Shown here in pieces: positions 1 through 6,236 of a stretch of DNA of 7,107 bases. The translations under genes were made by a program, and so were the position numbers. The notes under the pieces are model-generated. The model saw only the letters and a program-made list of their open reading frames with translations. It did not search any database and had not been told where the DNA came from. Positions within the stretch are counted from its first letter, which is position 1. Every line of letters starts with the position of its first letter. Location: assembly GCA_002692605.1 (NCBI GenBank), contig NZLE01000054.1, positions 6,876 through 13,982 of the forward strand, written 5' to 3'. Source of the stretch: Opitutia bacterium (lineage in GTDB: Bacteria > Verrucomicrobiota > Verrucomicrobiia > Opitutales > Seribacteraceae).

Positions 1-477
1 ATAAGGTTGTTCGATTTCGAGAACCAAGCGACTGTAGGTTGCGTCGACCGTTAGGCTCGTACGATTGTTCACACGCCGCTCAACGAGAACCGAGCGTTTT
101 GGGTTCTGAAGGCTGTGATAGAGGTAAAAAAGCCCGTTTTGCTTATATTTCGGATGAAAGACCAAACCCAAAAGACCCTCTTCGAAATCATTGTCGATCA
201 TCAGTTCCGATGAAATTTCGAGAAAGGTGGAAATCTCGCCTTTCTCAAATTCGGAGGAGATCACAAGGACCCGACCGCCTTGCAAGACCAAAAGGGATCG
301 GCCGGATCCATCGGGTACGGTCACGAGGGAAATCGGTTTGGGCGTATCGAGTTGATCGAAAACCTTTCTGATTTCGATGGATAACCGTTCGGGTTTGACC
401 GCTTGCAGGGGAATCTTTGACAAAAGGGACAAGCAGGAAAACGAGACGATGAGAACTTTGGGGATTAAACCATTCAT
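1..477 (-). CDS. PQQ-dependent sugar dehydrogenase-like secreted protein (partial, C-terminus beyond left edge)
   Basis: The reading frame opens at ATG 475-477 and stays open to base 1, giving the first 159 residues of a longer protein. Residues 1-26 (MNGLIPKVLIVSFSCLSLLS onward, ending LQA) look like a Sec signal peptide, so the product is probably periplasmic or secreted. Residues 48-73 fit the first propeller blade (ISLVTVPDGSGRSLLVLQGG), and residues 99-109 read EEGLLGLVFHP, followed by a YKQNGLFYLY stretch. That is the signature of the glucose/sorbosone dehydrogenase (GSDH, PF07995) family, six-bladed propellers that oxidise sugars with PQQ. The last residues, LEIEQPY, precede the part where family members carry active-site His/Gly residues, so catalytic competence cannot be judged here. 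A second ATG at 471-473 in another frame meets a stop at once. No strong Shine-Dalgarno sequence is visible. It lies downstream of the repeat lipoprotein on the same strand, with a 139-nt gap. Confidence 0.85.
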   Translation of the reverse strand, partial: MNGLIPKVLIVSFSCLSLLSKIPLQAVKPERLSIEIRKVFDQLDTPKPISLVTVPDGSGRSLLVLQGGRVLVISSEFEKGEISTFLEISSELMIDNDFEEGLLGLVFHPKYKQNGLFYLYHSLQNPKRSVLVERRVNNRTSLTVDATYSRLVLEIEQPY

Positions 478-562
478 GTTTGCTGAAGTTTGCGATAGGG
501 GAAACGTCCAAATAATCACGAACCGGACTAGCCGTGAAGCAAATTTTGCCTTTTATTTTTTA

Positions 563-588
563 GGGTTCGGGAAAGACGGCCCGAACTC
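563..588. repeat. Inverted repeat (hairpin) between the lipoprotein and dehydrogenase genes
   Basis: GTTCGGG (565-571) and CCCGAAC (580-586) form a perfect 7-bp stem with an 8-nt loop, extendable by a G-T wobble and a G-C pair to 563-588. It lies about 30 nt past the stop of the minus-strand repeat lipoprotein. Read on the minus strand the hairpin is followed by an A-rich tract (the complement of the T-rich run at 551-561), not by a U tract, so it is not a canonical intrinsic terminator in that direction. Read on the plus strand the T run precedes the stem. It may act in mRNA processing or in weak termination. A smaller competing stem (CCGAA 581-585 with TTCGG 591-595) overlaps it. Confidence 0.4.
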
Positions 589-616
589 CTTTCGGATTGA
601 AAACGGCAAACCGCCC

Positions 617-1168
617 TCAATCCGTACTCTCACCATTGGCATAGGTGAGACACTCTTCCTCCTTACCTAAGCTGTCGTACATGACCCAAATACCCTCTTT
701 CTTTCCCTCCTTGTAGTTTCCTTCCGCCCTCAATTGCCCGTTGGGATGCCACCACGCGTAAGGCCCTTCAAGTCTGCCCTCCTGAAAGATTTTCATCTCT
801 CTTTTTCTGCCGCTATCAAACCACAGCGTCCAAACTCCATGCTCCCGGGTGTCTCGAAACAAACCTTCGCTCTCAGGAACGCCATTGGGATGCCAGGTTC
901 TAAAGGGCCCGCATGGCACTCCGGATTCATAGTGCTCCAAGGACTTCAATTTTCCATTTTCGTGATAGTCCGCAATCCATCCCTCGAAGGGGCGATCATC
1001 ATTCTCGCGAAACAGATGAATGCGACCCTCCGTCTCCTTGGGAACGAGACCTTTCTTTAATTCAGCCAAGTGGAGTATTCTCCTTACTTCATTCTCATCA
1101 CTAAAATCGATCCCACCGCAAGATGAAAAAACCCAGACAAGGAACAGAGAGGATAATATACGGTTCAC
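617..1168 (-). CDS. MORN-type repeat lipoprotein, YwqK-like
   Basis: This 183-residue protein starts at GTG 1166-1168; AAAAGG lies just before it, with a short spacer, and no ATG is available nearby in frame. The N-terminus MNRILSSLFLVWVFSSCGG is a lipoprotein signal with the acceptor Cys at residue 17 (VFSSC, an acceptable but not ideal lipobox), so the protein is probably anchored in a membrane facing the periplasm. Residues 64-180 hold five consecutive units of exactly 24 residues, starting at 64, 88, 112, 136 and 160 (the last incomplete). Each has an aromatic pair near its start, then a [HFYD]xxG turn such as YHENGKL, WHPNGVP or WHPNGQL, and most end in a Gly-containing turn such as REHG, LEG or KEG. 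This matches MORN_2 repeats, as in proteins annotated as YwqK-family antitoxins. That name does not establish toxin-antitoxin function, and no toxin partner is visible. A role as a beta-sheet scaffold or binding surface at the envelope is more plausible. The specific function is unknown. Confidence 0.85.
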   Translation of the reverse strand: MNRILSSLFLVWVFSSCGGIDFSDENEVRRILHLAELKKGLVPKETEGRIHLFRENDDRPFEGWIADYHENGKLKSLEHYESGVPCGPFRTWHPNGVPESEGLFRDTREHGVWTLWFDSGRKREMKIFQEGRLEGPYAWWHPNGQLRAEGNYKEGKKEGIWVMYDSLGKEEECLTYANGESTD

Positions 1169-1316
1169 ACCTTTTAGACAAATAAACCAAATAATTGAGT
1201 CAATAATAAGAATACTTCAGGCAAAAAAAAGGTTGTTTTGCGAAGGTTGTGCAACAAAGACATCAAAAGCATGATGGTCGCTTGGGTTTGAGGAAAAATC
1301 AAATACAAGGGATTAT
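1169..1316. promoter_or_regulatory. Divergent intergenic region, presumed to hold promoters for the repeat lipoprotein and the azurin cluster
   Basis: This 148-nt gap separates two divergently read genes, so both promoters should lie in it. It is more AT-rich than the flanking genes. Visible elements are a run of eight A (1223-1230), the hexamer GGTTGT repeated at 1231-1236 and 1245-1250 (14-nt, hence non-integral, helical spacing), and a short palindrome GTTG-TG-CAAC at 1246-1255. No convincing -35/-10 pair could be fixed for either direction. On the plus strand AAGGG at 1307-1311 is a good ribosome binding site, 5 nt before the azurin ATG. Confidence 0.4.
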
Positions 1317-1760
1317 ATGATAAGAGTTCTAATCCAAGCCTGTTTGTTAACGACTGTTTTGCATTTCACTTGTGCAAACGAAAAAATTGTCATCACCGGA
1401 AATGACACGATGCAATTCAGTACCCGGGAGTTTTCCGTACCCGCCGGCAAAAAAGTCGAATTGGAATTCAAAAACGTCGGCAAATTACCCAAGATCGCCA
1501 TGGGTCACAACTTGGTAATTCTGAAGGAGGGGGTTTCCGCGCTCAGCTTTGGCGCGAAGGTTTTGCAAGCTGGTGGCAATGCGACCAATGCGCTTCCCGA
1601 GTCGGTTATGGAGGAGGTCCTGGCACACACAAAACTTTTGGGACCGGGTGAGAGTGAAACCATTACTTTCACCGCGCCCGAAAAAGCGGGGGCATACCAA
1701 TTTGTCTGCACCTTTCCGGGTCACTATGCAATGATGCGCGGAATCATGAACGTAAAGTAA
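1317..1760 (+). CDS. Azurin (type 1 blue copper electron-transfer protein)
   Basis: The 147-residue product is an exported cupredoxin that carries single electrons between periplasmic redox partners. Residues 1-20 form a Sec signal peptide (likely cleaved after TCA), leaving about 127 residues, close to the 128 of mature Pseudomonas azurin. Motifs line up with azurin: ITGNDTMQF near the mature N-terminus, LPKIAMGHN with copper ligand His64 and the weak-ligand Gly63, AHTKLLGPGE in the middle, and CTFPGHYAMM with Cys131, His136 and Met140 as the remaining copper ligands. The Cys3-Cys26 disulfide of classic azurins is absent: the mature chain seems to have only the ligand Cys. The start is supported by AAGGG 5 nt upstream. 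It is the first gene of a plus-strand cluster, with the lipoprotein-like gene 36 nt downstream and a second azurin domain two genes on. Co-expression with the propeller gene suggests it serves as its electron acceptor, but that is inference. Confidence 0.93.
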   Translation: MIRVLIQACLLTTVLHFTCANEKIVITGNDTMQFSTREFSVPAGKKVELEFKNVGKLPKIAMGHNLVILKEGVSALSFGAKVLQAGGNATNALPESVMEEVLAHTKLLGPGESETITFTAPEKAGAYQFVCTFPGHYAMMRGIMNVK

Positions 1761-1766
1761 TTTACT

Positions 1767-1793
1767 TTCCTTACGAAACTCATTTATAAGGAA
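1767..1793 (+). promoter_or_regulatory. Possible RNA hairpin masking the ribosome binding site of the small lipoprotein gene
   Basis: TTCCTTA (1767-1773) is exactly complementary to TAAGGAA (1787-1793), giving a 7-bp stem with a 13-nt loop. The right arm contains AAGGA (1788-1792), the evident Shine-Dalgarno sequence of the gene starting at GTG 1797. Folding would hide this site, while ribosomes finishing the azurin gene (stop at 1758-1760) could open it. Only two of the seven pairs are G-C, so the stem is weak and control is speculative. Confidence 0.35.
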
Positions 1794-1796
1794 TGC

Positions 1797-2009
1797 GTGT
1801 CGTTGCTCATACGCATTTTTGCTATTTTGCTTTCTCTCGCATCCGTCGGTTGCGCATCTCTGGTTACCACACCCCTCAAAGTGGCCAGTGACCTCGTCGT
1901 CAAGCCTACGAAAATAGTTACGAAAGCGGCGCTTGACGTAGTGGAGGAACCTGCAAAGCGCGCCATAAAATGGGCCAAACCCACCCGCCCCTGGAAGATG
2001 ATTCCATGA
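1797..2009 (+). CDS. Small lipoprotein-like protein of unknown function
   Basis: This 70-residue product starts at GTG 1797, with AAGGA 4 nt upstream; the overlapping ATG at 1793 opens a different frame with no family-like product. Residues 1-18 form a hydrophobic signal ending LASVGC, with Cys19 the probable lipidated residue, although Ser at position -3 is atypical of a lipobox. The short mature part is rich in Val, Lys and Ala (VTTPLKVASDLVVKPTKIV and on), with regular spacing of hydrophobic and basic residues. That suggests an amphipathic helix which could lie on a membrane or a partner. No catalytic motif is visible and I do not recognise a named family. Its place between two copper-protein genes on the same strand suggests co-expression and perhaps a small accessory or anchoring role; a bystander envelope lipoprotein is equally possible. 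The antisense frame over this stretch shows no protein-like features. Confidence 0.7.
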   Translation: MSLLIRIFAILLSLASVGCASLVTTPLKVASDLVVKPTKIVTKAALDVVEEPAKRAIKWAKPTRPWKMIP

Positions 2010-2090
2010 TCGGTCAGGCAACCTCAACCGAAAATCGTTCTTGGCGTAATCCGATTTGAAAAATTCGGAAAATGGATTGATTACAAAGCT

Positions 2091-4133
2091 GTGAAAGTTC
2101 GTTTTCAAGGCGCCAACCCTTTTTTCGCTACCTGGCTGCTTTGCCTTTTCGGATTAACGCTCCCTGCTCTGGGAGAAAGGGCTCTGACAATTGCAGTAAA
2201 ACCGGGTTTGCAATTCGACCCCAAAGTTTTGCATGCGCTTCCCGGAGAGGAGATCGCGCTGACCTTCGACAACACGGATGAAATGATGCACAACTTCGTT
2301 TTGGTCAGGCCCAATTCGAGAATGGAAATCGTTGAATCCGCACTGTCCTTGGGATCCAAGGGACCCGAGCTTCAGTTCGTTCCCGAATCGGATAAGGTCC
2401 TTGCCTCAACTCCCGTGATTTTGCCGGGAAAGAATTACACCATCCGTTTCAAAGCACCGATGAAAGTGGGTTCTTATCCCTACGTCTGCACCTTTCCCGG
2501 ACACGGTTTGTTGATGCATGGCGTTTTCCGAATTTCAAGTGAAATTCCAAAGGATGTCGGTGAAACAGGAATCGAACGTCAAAAGAATCCAAATTCATGG
2601 CAGAAATTCCAAAACCGGGAAGGAGTGGTGATCCACCGAACCTTTATGCCCGACTCTTCGCCTGCCGCAATTGCGGTGAGTTTACCCAACGGATTATCCT
2701 ACTGCTGGGATGCCGGGTCGTGCAGATTCCGCTACGCATGGAAAGGAGGATTCATTCGCAAAAACGGTAACTTCGGACGATGGCGCACCCTTCCGACGAT
2801 CGTTGGTCAAACCTATCATTCGGAGGAAGATTTCCCCTTCTTCGAGACCGGTGCCCAAGCTCAGGAAAAAACACCCGTTTCCTTTCTCGGATACTCGGTC
2901 AAGCAAGGCATCCCGGAATTTCATTATCAAAGAGGAAGTCTTTCGATTCGGGAATCCATCCGAGCCCACCCCGATCGATCCGGATTGATCCGAACTTTTG
3001 CCGTCGAAGGGGCCTCTCGGTCGATTCTTTGGCCCTCGGATCCGAACGCTGGAGTGGCCCTTACCTTCAACAAGGGCCAGGCCAAACCCGAAGGTTGGGC
3101 TCTATCTCCGAAGGATTCGGAATCTTTTGAAGTCGAGATGATTGAAATCCCAAAGAAGCATCCGCTTTTCAGGCACCGGATGAATGACCTCTCTCTTCAT
3201 TACAACAAAAAAGGCGACTTGCATCCAGGTGCCTTCGGACAGTCATGGCTCATCAAGGGAGGAAAAGCGATCACACCCGAGCAACCTCTGGGAAATTTTG
3301 GTGAAGGCGCCACCCTTTGCATTTGGATAAAACTCAAGGATCCGACTGAACCGGTTCATAACCTTTTGGCCTGGGAACTGGGTGGGGGCATTTCCTACAT
3401 GGCTTCGGAACAATCTTTCGCCTTTGGACGAAAACCTCCCTCCACTCCAATTTCAGGTCTGATTTTCGAAGCGGAAAAAGCTCTGCTCAGGGGTCCCTCC
3501 CCGAAAAGCTCAAACGGCGGGTATCTGGGATCGGGTTACGCAGACTTCGGAACCAAAAAGGGCGAATTCATCGAGTGGAAGATCACTCTCGAAAAGGAAG
3601 CGGTCCACCGCTTGCGTTTTCGGTATGCCAGCTCGGACAAACGACCTTTGCTCCTTAACGTCGAAGGACAAATTACCGCTTCTCATACTCTCCCCTTTCC
3701 AAACACGGGAGGTTGGACCAGTTGGGCCACGCAGGATCACAGCCTCCATTTCACGCCTGGCATCCATACCATCCGTTTGACCGCAATAGGGAATGCGGGC
3801 CCCAACCTAGACCGATTGGAAGTGACTTCCATGGATCGAATCAATAAGTCCTCCCCCCTCCCCGAAACCTCCTCCATGCAGTCCATCGATGACCAGTGGC
3901 ACATGCTTGCCCTGTCCTTGAACGAACAGACCGCATCCCTCTATTTGGACGGAATCATTCTTAGCAAGAGTCCGTTTTCCAAATTCAGCATGCCTTCAGG
4001 CAAGATCGTCCTCAATAAGGCGGCCGCCAAGGCGCAGTACTATCTCGACGAACTTCGGATATATGAAAGGGCCTTGAGCTCGGAAGAAATCAATCACCTG
4101 TTTCGGCAAGGTAAATTCATCGACGAGGGATGA
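2091..4133 (+). CDS. Exported azurin-domain protein with LamG and nested CBM6-like carbohydrate-binding module
   Basis: This 680-residue protein begins at GTG 2091, the only ATG/GTG/TTG in frame after the TGA at 2007. The start is supported by the signal peptide it creates (residues 1-28, ending LTLPALG). Domain order: residues 29-148 are a cupredoxin with copper ligands His67 (MMHNF), Cys133, His138 and Met142 (CTFPGHGLLM), the same CxxxxHxxxM spacing as azurin. Residues 170-350 are a region with SYCWDAGSCRFRYAWKGGF, which I recall from c-type cytochrome-like proteins of Verrucomicrobiota and Bacteroidota but cannot name. Residues about 367-446 start a LamG/concanavalin-like fold (ATLCIWIKL). 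Residues 457-578 are CBM6-like, starting FEAEKALL and including GYLGSGYADFG and RLRFRYASSDKRPLLL and ending GPNLDRLEV. Residues 596-672 complete LamG (DDQWHMLALSL, YLDELRIYERALSSEEI). There is no CxxCH haem motif. The likely role is polysaccharide-binding redox partner of the propeller encoded next. Functions of the separate domains are family knowledge; the joint role is inferred. Confidence 0.88.
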   Translation: MKVRFQGANPFFATWLLCLFGLTLPALGERALTIAVKPGLQFDPKVLHALPGEEIALTFDNTDEMMHNFVLVRPNSRMEIVESALSLGSKGPELQFVPESDKVLASTPVILPGKNYTIRFKAPMKVGSYPYVCTFPGHGLLMHGVFRISSEIPKDVGETGIERQKNPNSWQKFQNREGVVIHRTFMPDSSPAAIAVSLPNGLSYCWDAGSCRFRYAWKGGFIRKNGNFGRWRTLPTIVGQTYHSEEDFPFFETGAQAQEKTPVSFLGYSVKQGIPEFHYQRGSLSIRESIRAHPDRSGLIRTFAVEGASRSILWPSDPNAGVALTFNKGQAKPEGWALSPKDSESFEVEMIEIPKKHPLFRHRMNDLSLHYNKKGDLHPGAFGQSWLIKGGKAITPEQPLGNFGEGATLCIWIKLKDPTEPVHNLLAWELGGGISYMASEQSFAFGRKPPSTPISGLIFEAEKALLRGPSPKSSNGGYLGSGYADFGTKKGEFIEWKITLEKEAVHRLRFRYASSDKRPLLLNVEGQITASHTLPFPNTGGWTSWATQDHSLHFTPGIHTIRLTAIGNAGPNLDRLEVTSMDRINKSSPLPETSSMQSIDDQWHMLALSLNEQTASLYLDGIILSKSPFSKFSMPSGKIVLNKAAAKAQYYLDELRIYERALSSEEINHLFRQGKFIDEG

Positions 4134-5620
4134 TAAGGTCATCGATATCCCTTGGACTTTGCGCAGCTTGTTCTCCCCTCCTCCCCGGAGCGGTCCTCAC
4201 TGACTTTTACGAGATTGAAAGCATCGAAGCTCCCGCCCTATTGATGGAAAGATACGGGGAGCGGGGAACCCAAGCGGATGGATTGGACTTTCTTCCCGAC
4301 GGCAGATTGGCGGCATGCTTCGTGGGTGGAGAAGTTTTCACCCGCAATCCCAAGACCGGCTCCTGGAAACTTTTTGCCGATGGCCTTCACACTCCTCTTG
4401 GAGTTCTCGCCCTAAGCGATCGAGAGATTTTGGTTTCCCAACGTCCTGAGCTCACCTTGCTCAGGGACCTCGACGGAGACGGAGTCGCAGATCAATACTC
4501 CACCTTCTGCGATTCCTTTGGTATGACCGGTAACTACCACGAATTCCATTTCGGCCCCGTGCGGGATTCCGAGGGAAATCTTTTCGTTGCCCTCGGCACG
4601 GCCTCAAGCGGAGCCGACGTCCGTTTTGAAAAGCGAGGCCGGTTCGACCAAAGGAGTTACCTTCAAAGAATGTATTCCTCCGTCCCCTATCGTGGATGGG
4701 TATGCATGGTGACCCCTTCCGGAAAACTCGTTCCCTGGGCCAGCGGATTACGGACGCCCAACGGACTGGGTTTCGATCTGGACGGTAATTTGTTCGTTTG
4801 CGACAACCAGGGAGACTGGCTTGGAACCAGCAAGATGCATCACGTCGAACGGGGAAAGTTCTACGGACACGTCGCCAGCTTGCTTTGGGAAAAAGACTGG
4901 AAGGAGGGAAGACCCGTGGATTTGCCGTTGCCCGAACTTGAGAAGCGAAGGGAGACCGCGGCGGTTTTATTTCCCCATGGAATCATGGCTAATTCTCCCT
5001 CTCAACCTCTGGTCGACTCCACCCGCGGGGCGTTCGGTCCCTTTGCCGGACAACTGTTCGTCGGAGAGATGAACAAAGGCCGCATCCTTCGAACCGTATT
5101 GGAAAAAATAGGCGGAAAGGTTCAAGGGGCCTGTATTCCTTTTTTTGATGGAAACGGGCTGGCAACTGGGAACAACCGTTTGGTTTTTTCGCCGGACGGG
5201 AGAAGCCTATGGGTTGCTCATAGTAATCACGGATGGGCTGGCAACAAAGGCATACAAAAAATAACTTGGAAAGAAAAGACTCCCCCCGACCTTCTTTCCA
5301 TCGGATTAAAACCGAAGGGATTCTCCCTGCGTTTTACGGTTCCCATGGAAAAATCTTCCAGTTTGGAACCTTTGCATTACAAAGCCAAACTATACTCTTA
5401 CAAATATCATAGCGGGTATGGGTCTCCCCAAATCAACAAGCAAACCTTGACTCCCCGTAAGGTTTCCCTATCCGAGGATGGAAAAGAGGTCCTTCTTCAA
5501 TTCGATGATATGGTGGCCAAGCGCGTGTACGAATTCGATTTGCAAAATCTTCGTACCCAAGAGGGAAGCAAACTCCTCAACGCACTGGTTGCCTACCACG
5601 CCCACAATTTGGCGGAATGA
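4130..5620 (+). CDS. Exported quinoprotein-type beta-propeller, 'putative membrane-bound dehydrogenase' family (DUF7133-like)
   Basis: This 496-residue protein starts at ATG 4130, overlapping the preceding stop (ATGA), which implies translational coupling; GAGGG abuts the start. Residues 1-22 resemble a short Sec signal peptide. Residues 30-385 form a propeller with recurring DGRLA-, DGNLFV- and DGRSLWV-type strand motifs. Notable segments are DLDGDGVAD (113-121, a calcium-loop-like acidic motif), GNYHEFHFGPVRD (134-146, with His137 and His140), RTPNGLGFDLDGNLFVCDN (208-226) and a HHVERGKFYGH segment (237-247). These are hallmarks of the large family in Pirellula and Verrucomicrobium relatives distantly related to sugar dehydrogenases. 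Residues 386-490 form a beta-sandwich-like tail with a KYHSGYGSP motif that recurs in this family. Many relatives continue into HEAT-like repeats and a C-terminal CxxCH cytochrome; neither is present here and the gene ends cleanly. Substrate and cofactor are unknown. A quinone-dependent oxidation of a sugar or glycan is the best guess. Confidence 0.85.
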   Translation: MIRSSISLGLCAACSPLLPGAVLTDFYEIESIEAPALLMERYGERGTQADGLDFLPDGRLAACFVGGEVFTRNPKTGSWKLFADGLHTPLGVLALSDREILVSQRPELTLLRDLDGDGVADQYSTFCDSFGMTGNYHEFHFGPVRDSEGNLFVALGTASSGADVRFEKRGRFDQRSYLQRMYSSVPYRGWVCMVTPSGKLVPWASGLRTPNGLGFDLDGNLFVCDNQGDWLGTSKMHHVERGKFYGHVASLLWEKDWKEGRPVDLPLPELEKRRETAAVLFPHGIMANSPSQPLVDSTRGAFGPFAGQLFVGEMNKGRILRTVLEKIGGKVQGACIPFFDGNGLATGNNRLVFSPDGRSLWVAHSNHGWAGNKGIQKITWKEKTPPDLLSIGLKPKGFSLRFTVPMEKSSSLEPLHYKAKLYSYKYHSGYGSPQINKQTLTPRKVSLSEDGKEVLLQFDDMVAKRVYEFDLQNLRTQEGSKLLNALVAYHAHNLAE

Positions 5621-5630
5621 ACCGGAGGGG

Positions 5631-6236
5631 TCAGATAAGCCCGAACTCAGCCAACCAGTCCCTCAGTAGAGGCAAAGGCAAACCGATGACGTTCGATCGC
5701 GAACCCTCGAAGCTTTCGATGATCAGATCCGCTTGGGTCTGCATGGCATAGGCGCCTGCCTTGTCGAGAGGGTCCACGTAACGAAAGTATTCTTCCCGTT
5801 CCTCTGCGGCAAACGGCAGAAAAGTAACCCGGGTAGTATCCACTTTAGTCTTGTCGTACGCCAATTCCTTGTGAATCAGGCACAATCCCGTGCTCACCGA
5901 ATGGGTTTTTCCCGAAAGTTCGCCCAACATGGAATGCGCTTCCTCCATATTCTTGGGTTTGCCGTAGATGCGATCCTCCAACCATACCAGAGTGTCAGCC
6001 CCAAGAACCCAACTTTGGGGATAGCCGTCAGCCACCTCGCTCGCCTTCATTCGAGCATTTTCCCGGACTAGGGCGAGAGGACCGCCCGGATGGCTTTTCA
6101 GTTCCACCGCACTCGAAAGTTGGACCGAAAACTCGGATAGCAAATCACCGAGCAAATCCTTTCTCCTCGGAGAACCCGAAGCGAGAATGAAGGATGGCCC
6201 CTCCTTCGGGTTCGCTTTTTCTTTGGAAATTGGCAT
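5631..6236 (-). CDS. maf: Maf-like nucleoside triphosphate pyrophosphatase (dTTP/UTP type, YhdE-like)
   Basis: This 201-residue cytoplasmic enzyme is predicted to hydrolyse non-canonical or excess nucleoside triphosphates (dTTP, UTP and modified forms) to monophosphate and pyrophosphate, as a house-cleaning step. Conserved Maf motifs are all present: ILASGSPRRKDLL (17-29), GADTLVW with Asp81, YGKP with Lys93, LSGKTHSVSTGL (107-118), DKAGAYAMQ (158-166, catalytic-site Gln166) and SNVIGLPL (181-188). The His-Val-x-Thr-Gly pattern favours the YhdE subgroup over the m7GTP-specific YceF subgroup. The usual Gly after Gln166 is replaced by Thr. The first 16 residues form an N-terminal extension before the core. 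The ATG start is supported by AAGGA ten bases ahead of it. Its stop lies 10 nt from the stop of the convergent propeller gene, and its start is 44 nt from the divergent NAD synthetase gene. Confidence 0.93.
   Translation of the reverse strand: MPISKEKANPKEGPSFILASGSPRRKDLLGDLLSEFSVQLSSAVELKSHPGGPLALVRENARMKASEVADGYPQSWVLGADTLVWLEDRIYGKPKNMEEAHSMLGELSGKTHSVSTGLCLIHKELAYDKTKVDTTRVTFLPFAAEEREEYFRYVDPLDKAGAYAMQTQADLIIESFEGSRSNVIGLPLPLLRDWLAEFGLI

Noticed and set aside
39..371. A 110-codon plus-strand frame at the left edge
   Set aside because: It lies opposite the GSDH-family gene, whose signal peptide and EEGLLGLVFHP motif are clear. The plus-strand product is Arg/Ser-rich without recognisable features.
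478..540. A possible promoter (TTGCTT and GATTAT on the minus strand) ahead of the GSDH-family gene
   Set aside because: The boxes are poor matches with a long spacer, and sigma-factor preferences in this group are uncertain.
563..588. Calling the GTTCGGG/CCCGAAC hairpin a rho-independent terminator
   Set aside because: The tract following it on the minus strand is A-rich, not U-rich, so the canonical form is missing. It is listed only as an inverted repeat.
617..1168. A toxin-antitoxin system based on the YwqK-like repeats
   Set aside because: The product carries a lipoprotein signal and no toxin gene is adjacent; the antitoxin name of this repeat family does not show function.
1485..2108. 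A long open minus-strand frame (207 codons) antisense to the azurin and small lipoprotein genes
   Set aside because: Its translation is rich in Arg, Cys, His and Phe with no domain, signal or motif, while the plus strand here encodes a textbook azurin. It is a shadow frame.
1704..2497. A 14-nt identical stretch (GTCTGCACCTTTCC at 1704-1717 and 2484-2497) as a sign of recent domain duplication
   Set aside because: It encodes the conserved copper-loop residues in both azurin domains, and the flanking DNA is diverged. Protein conservation with shared codon preference explains it.
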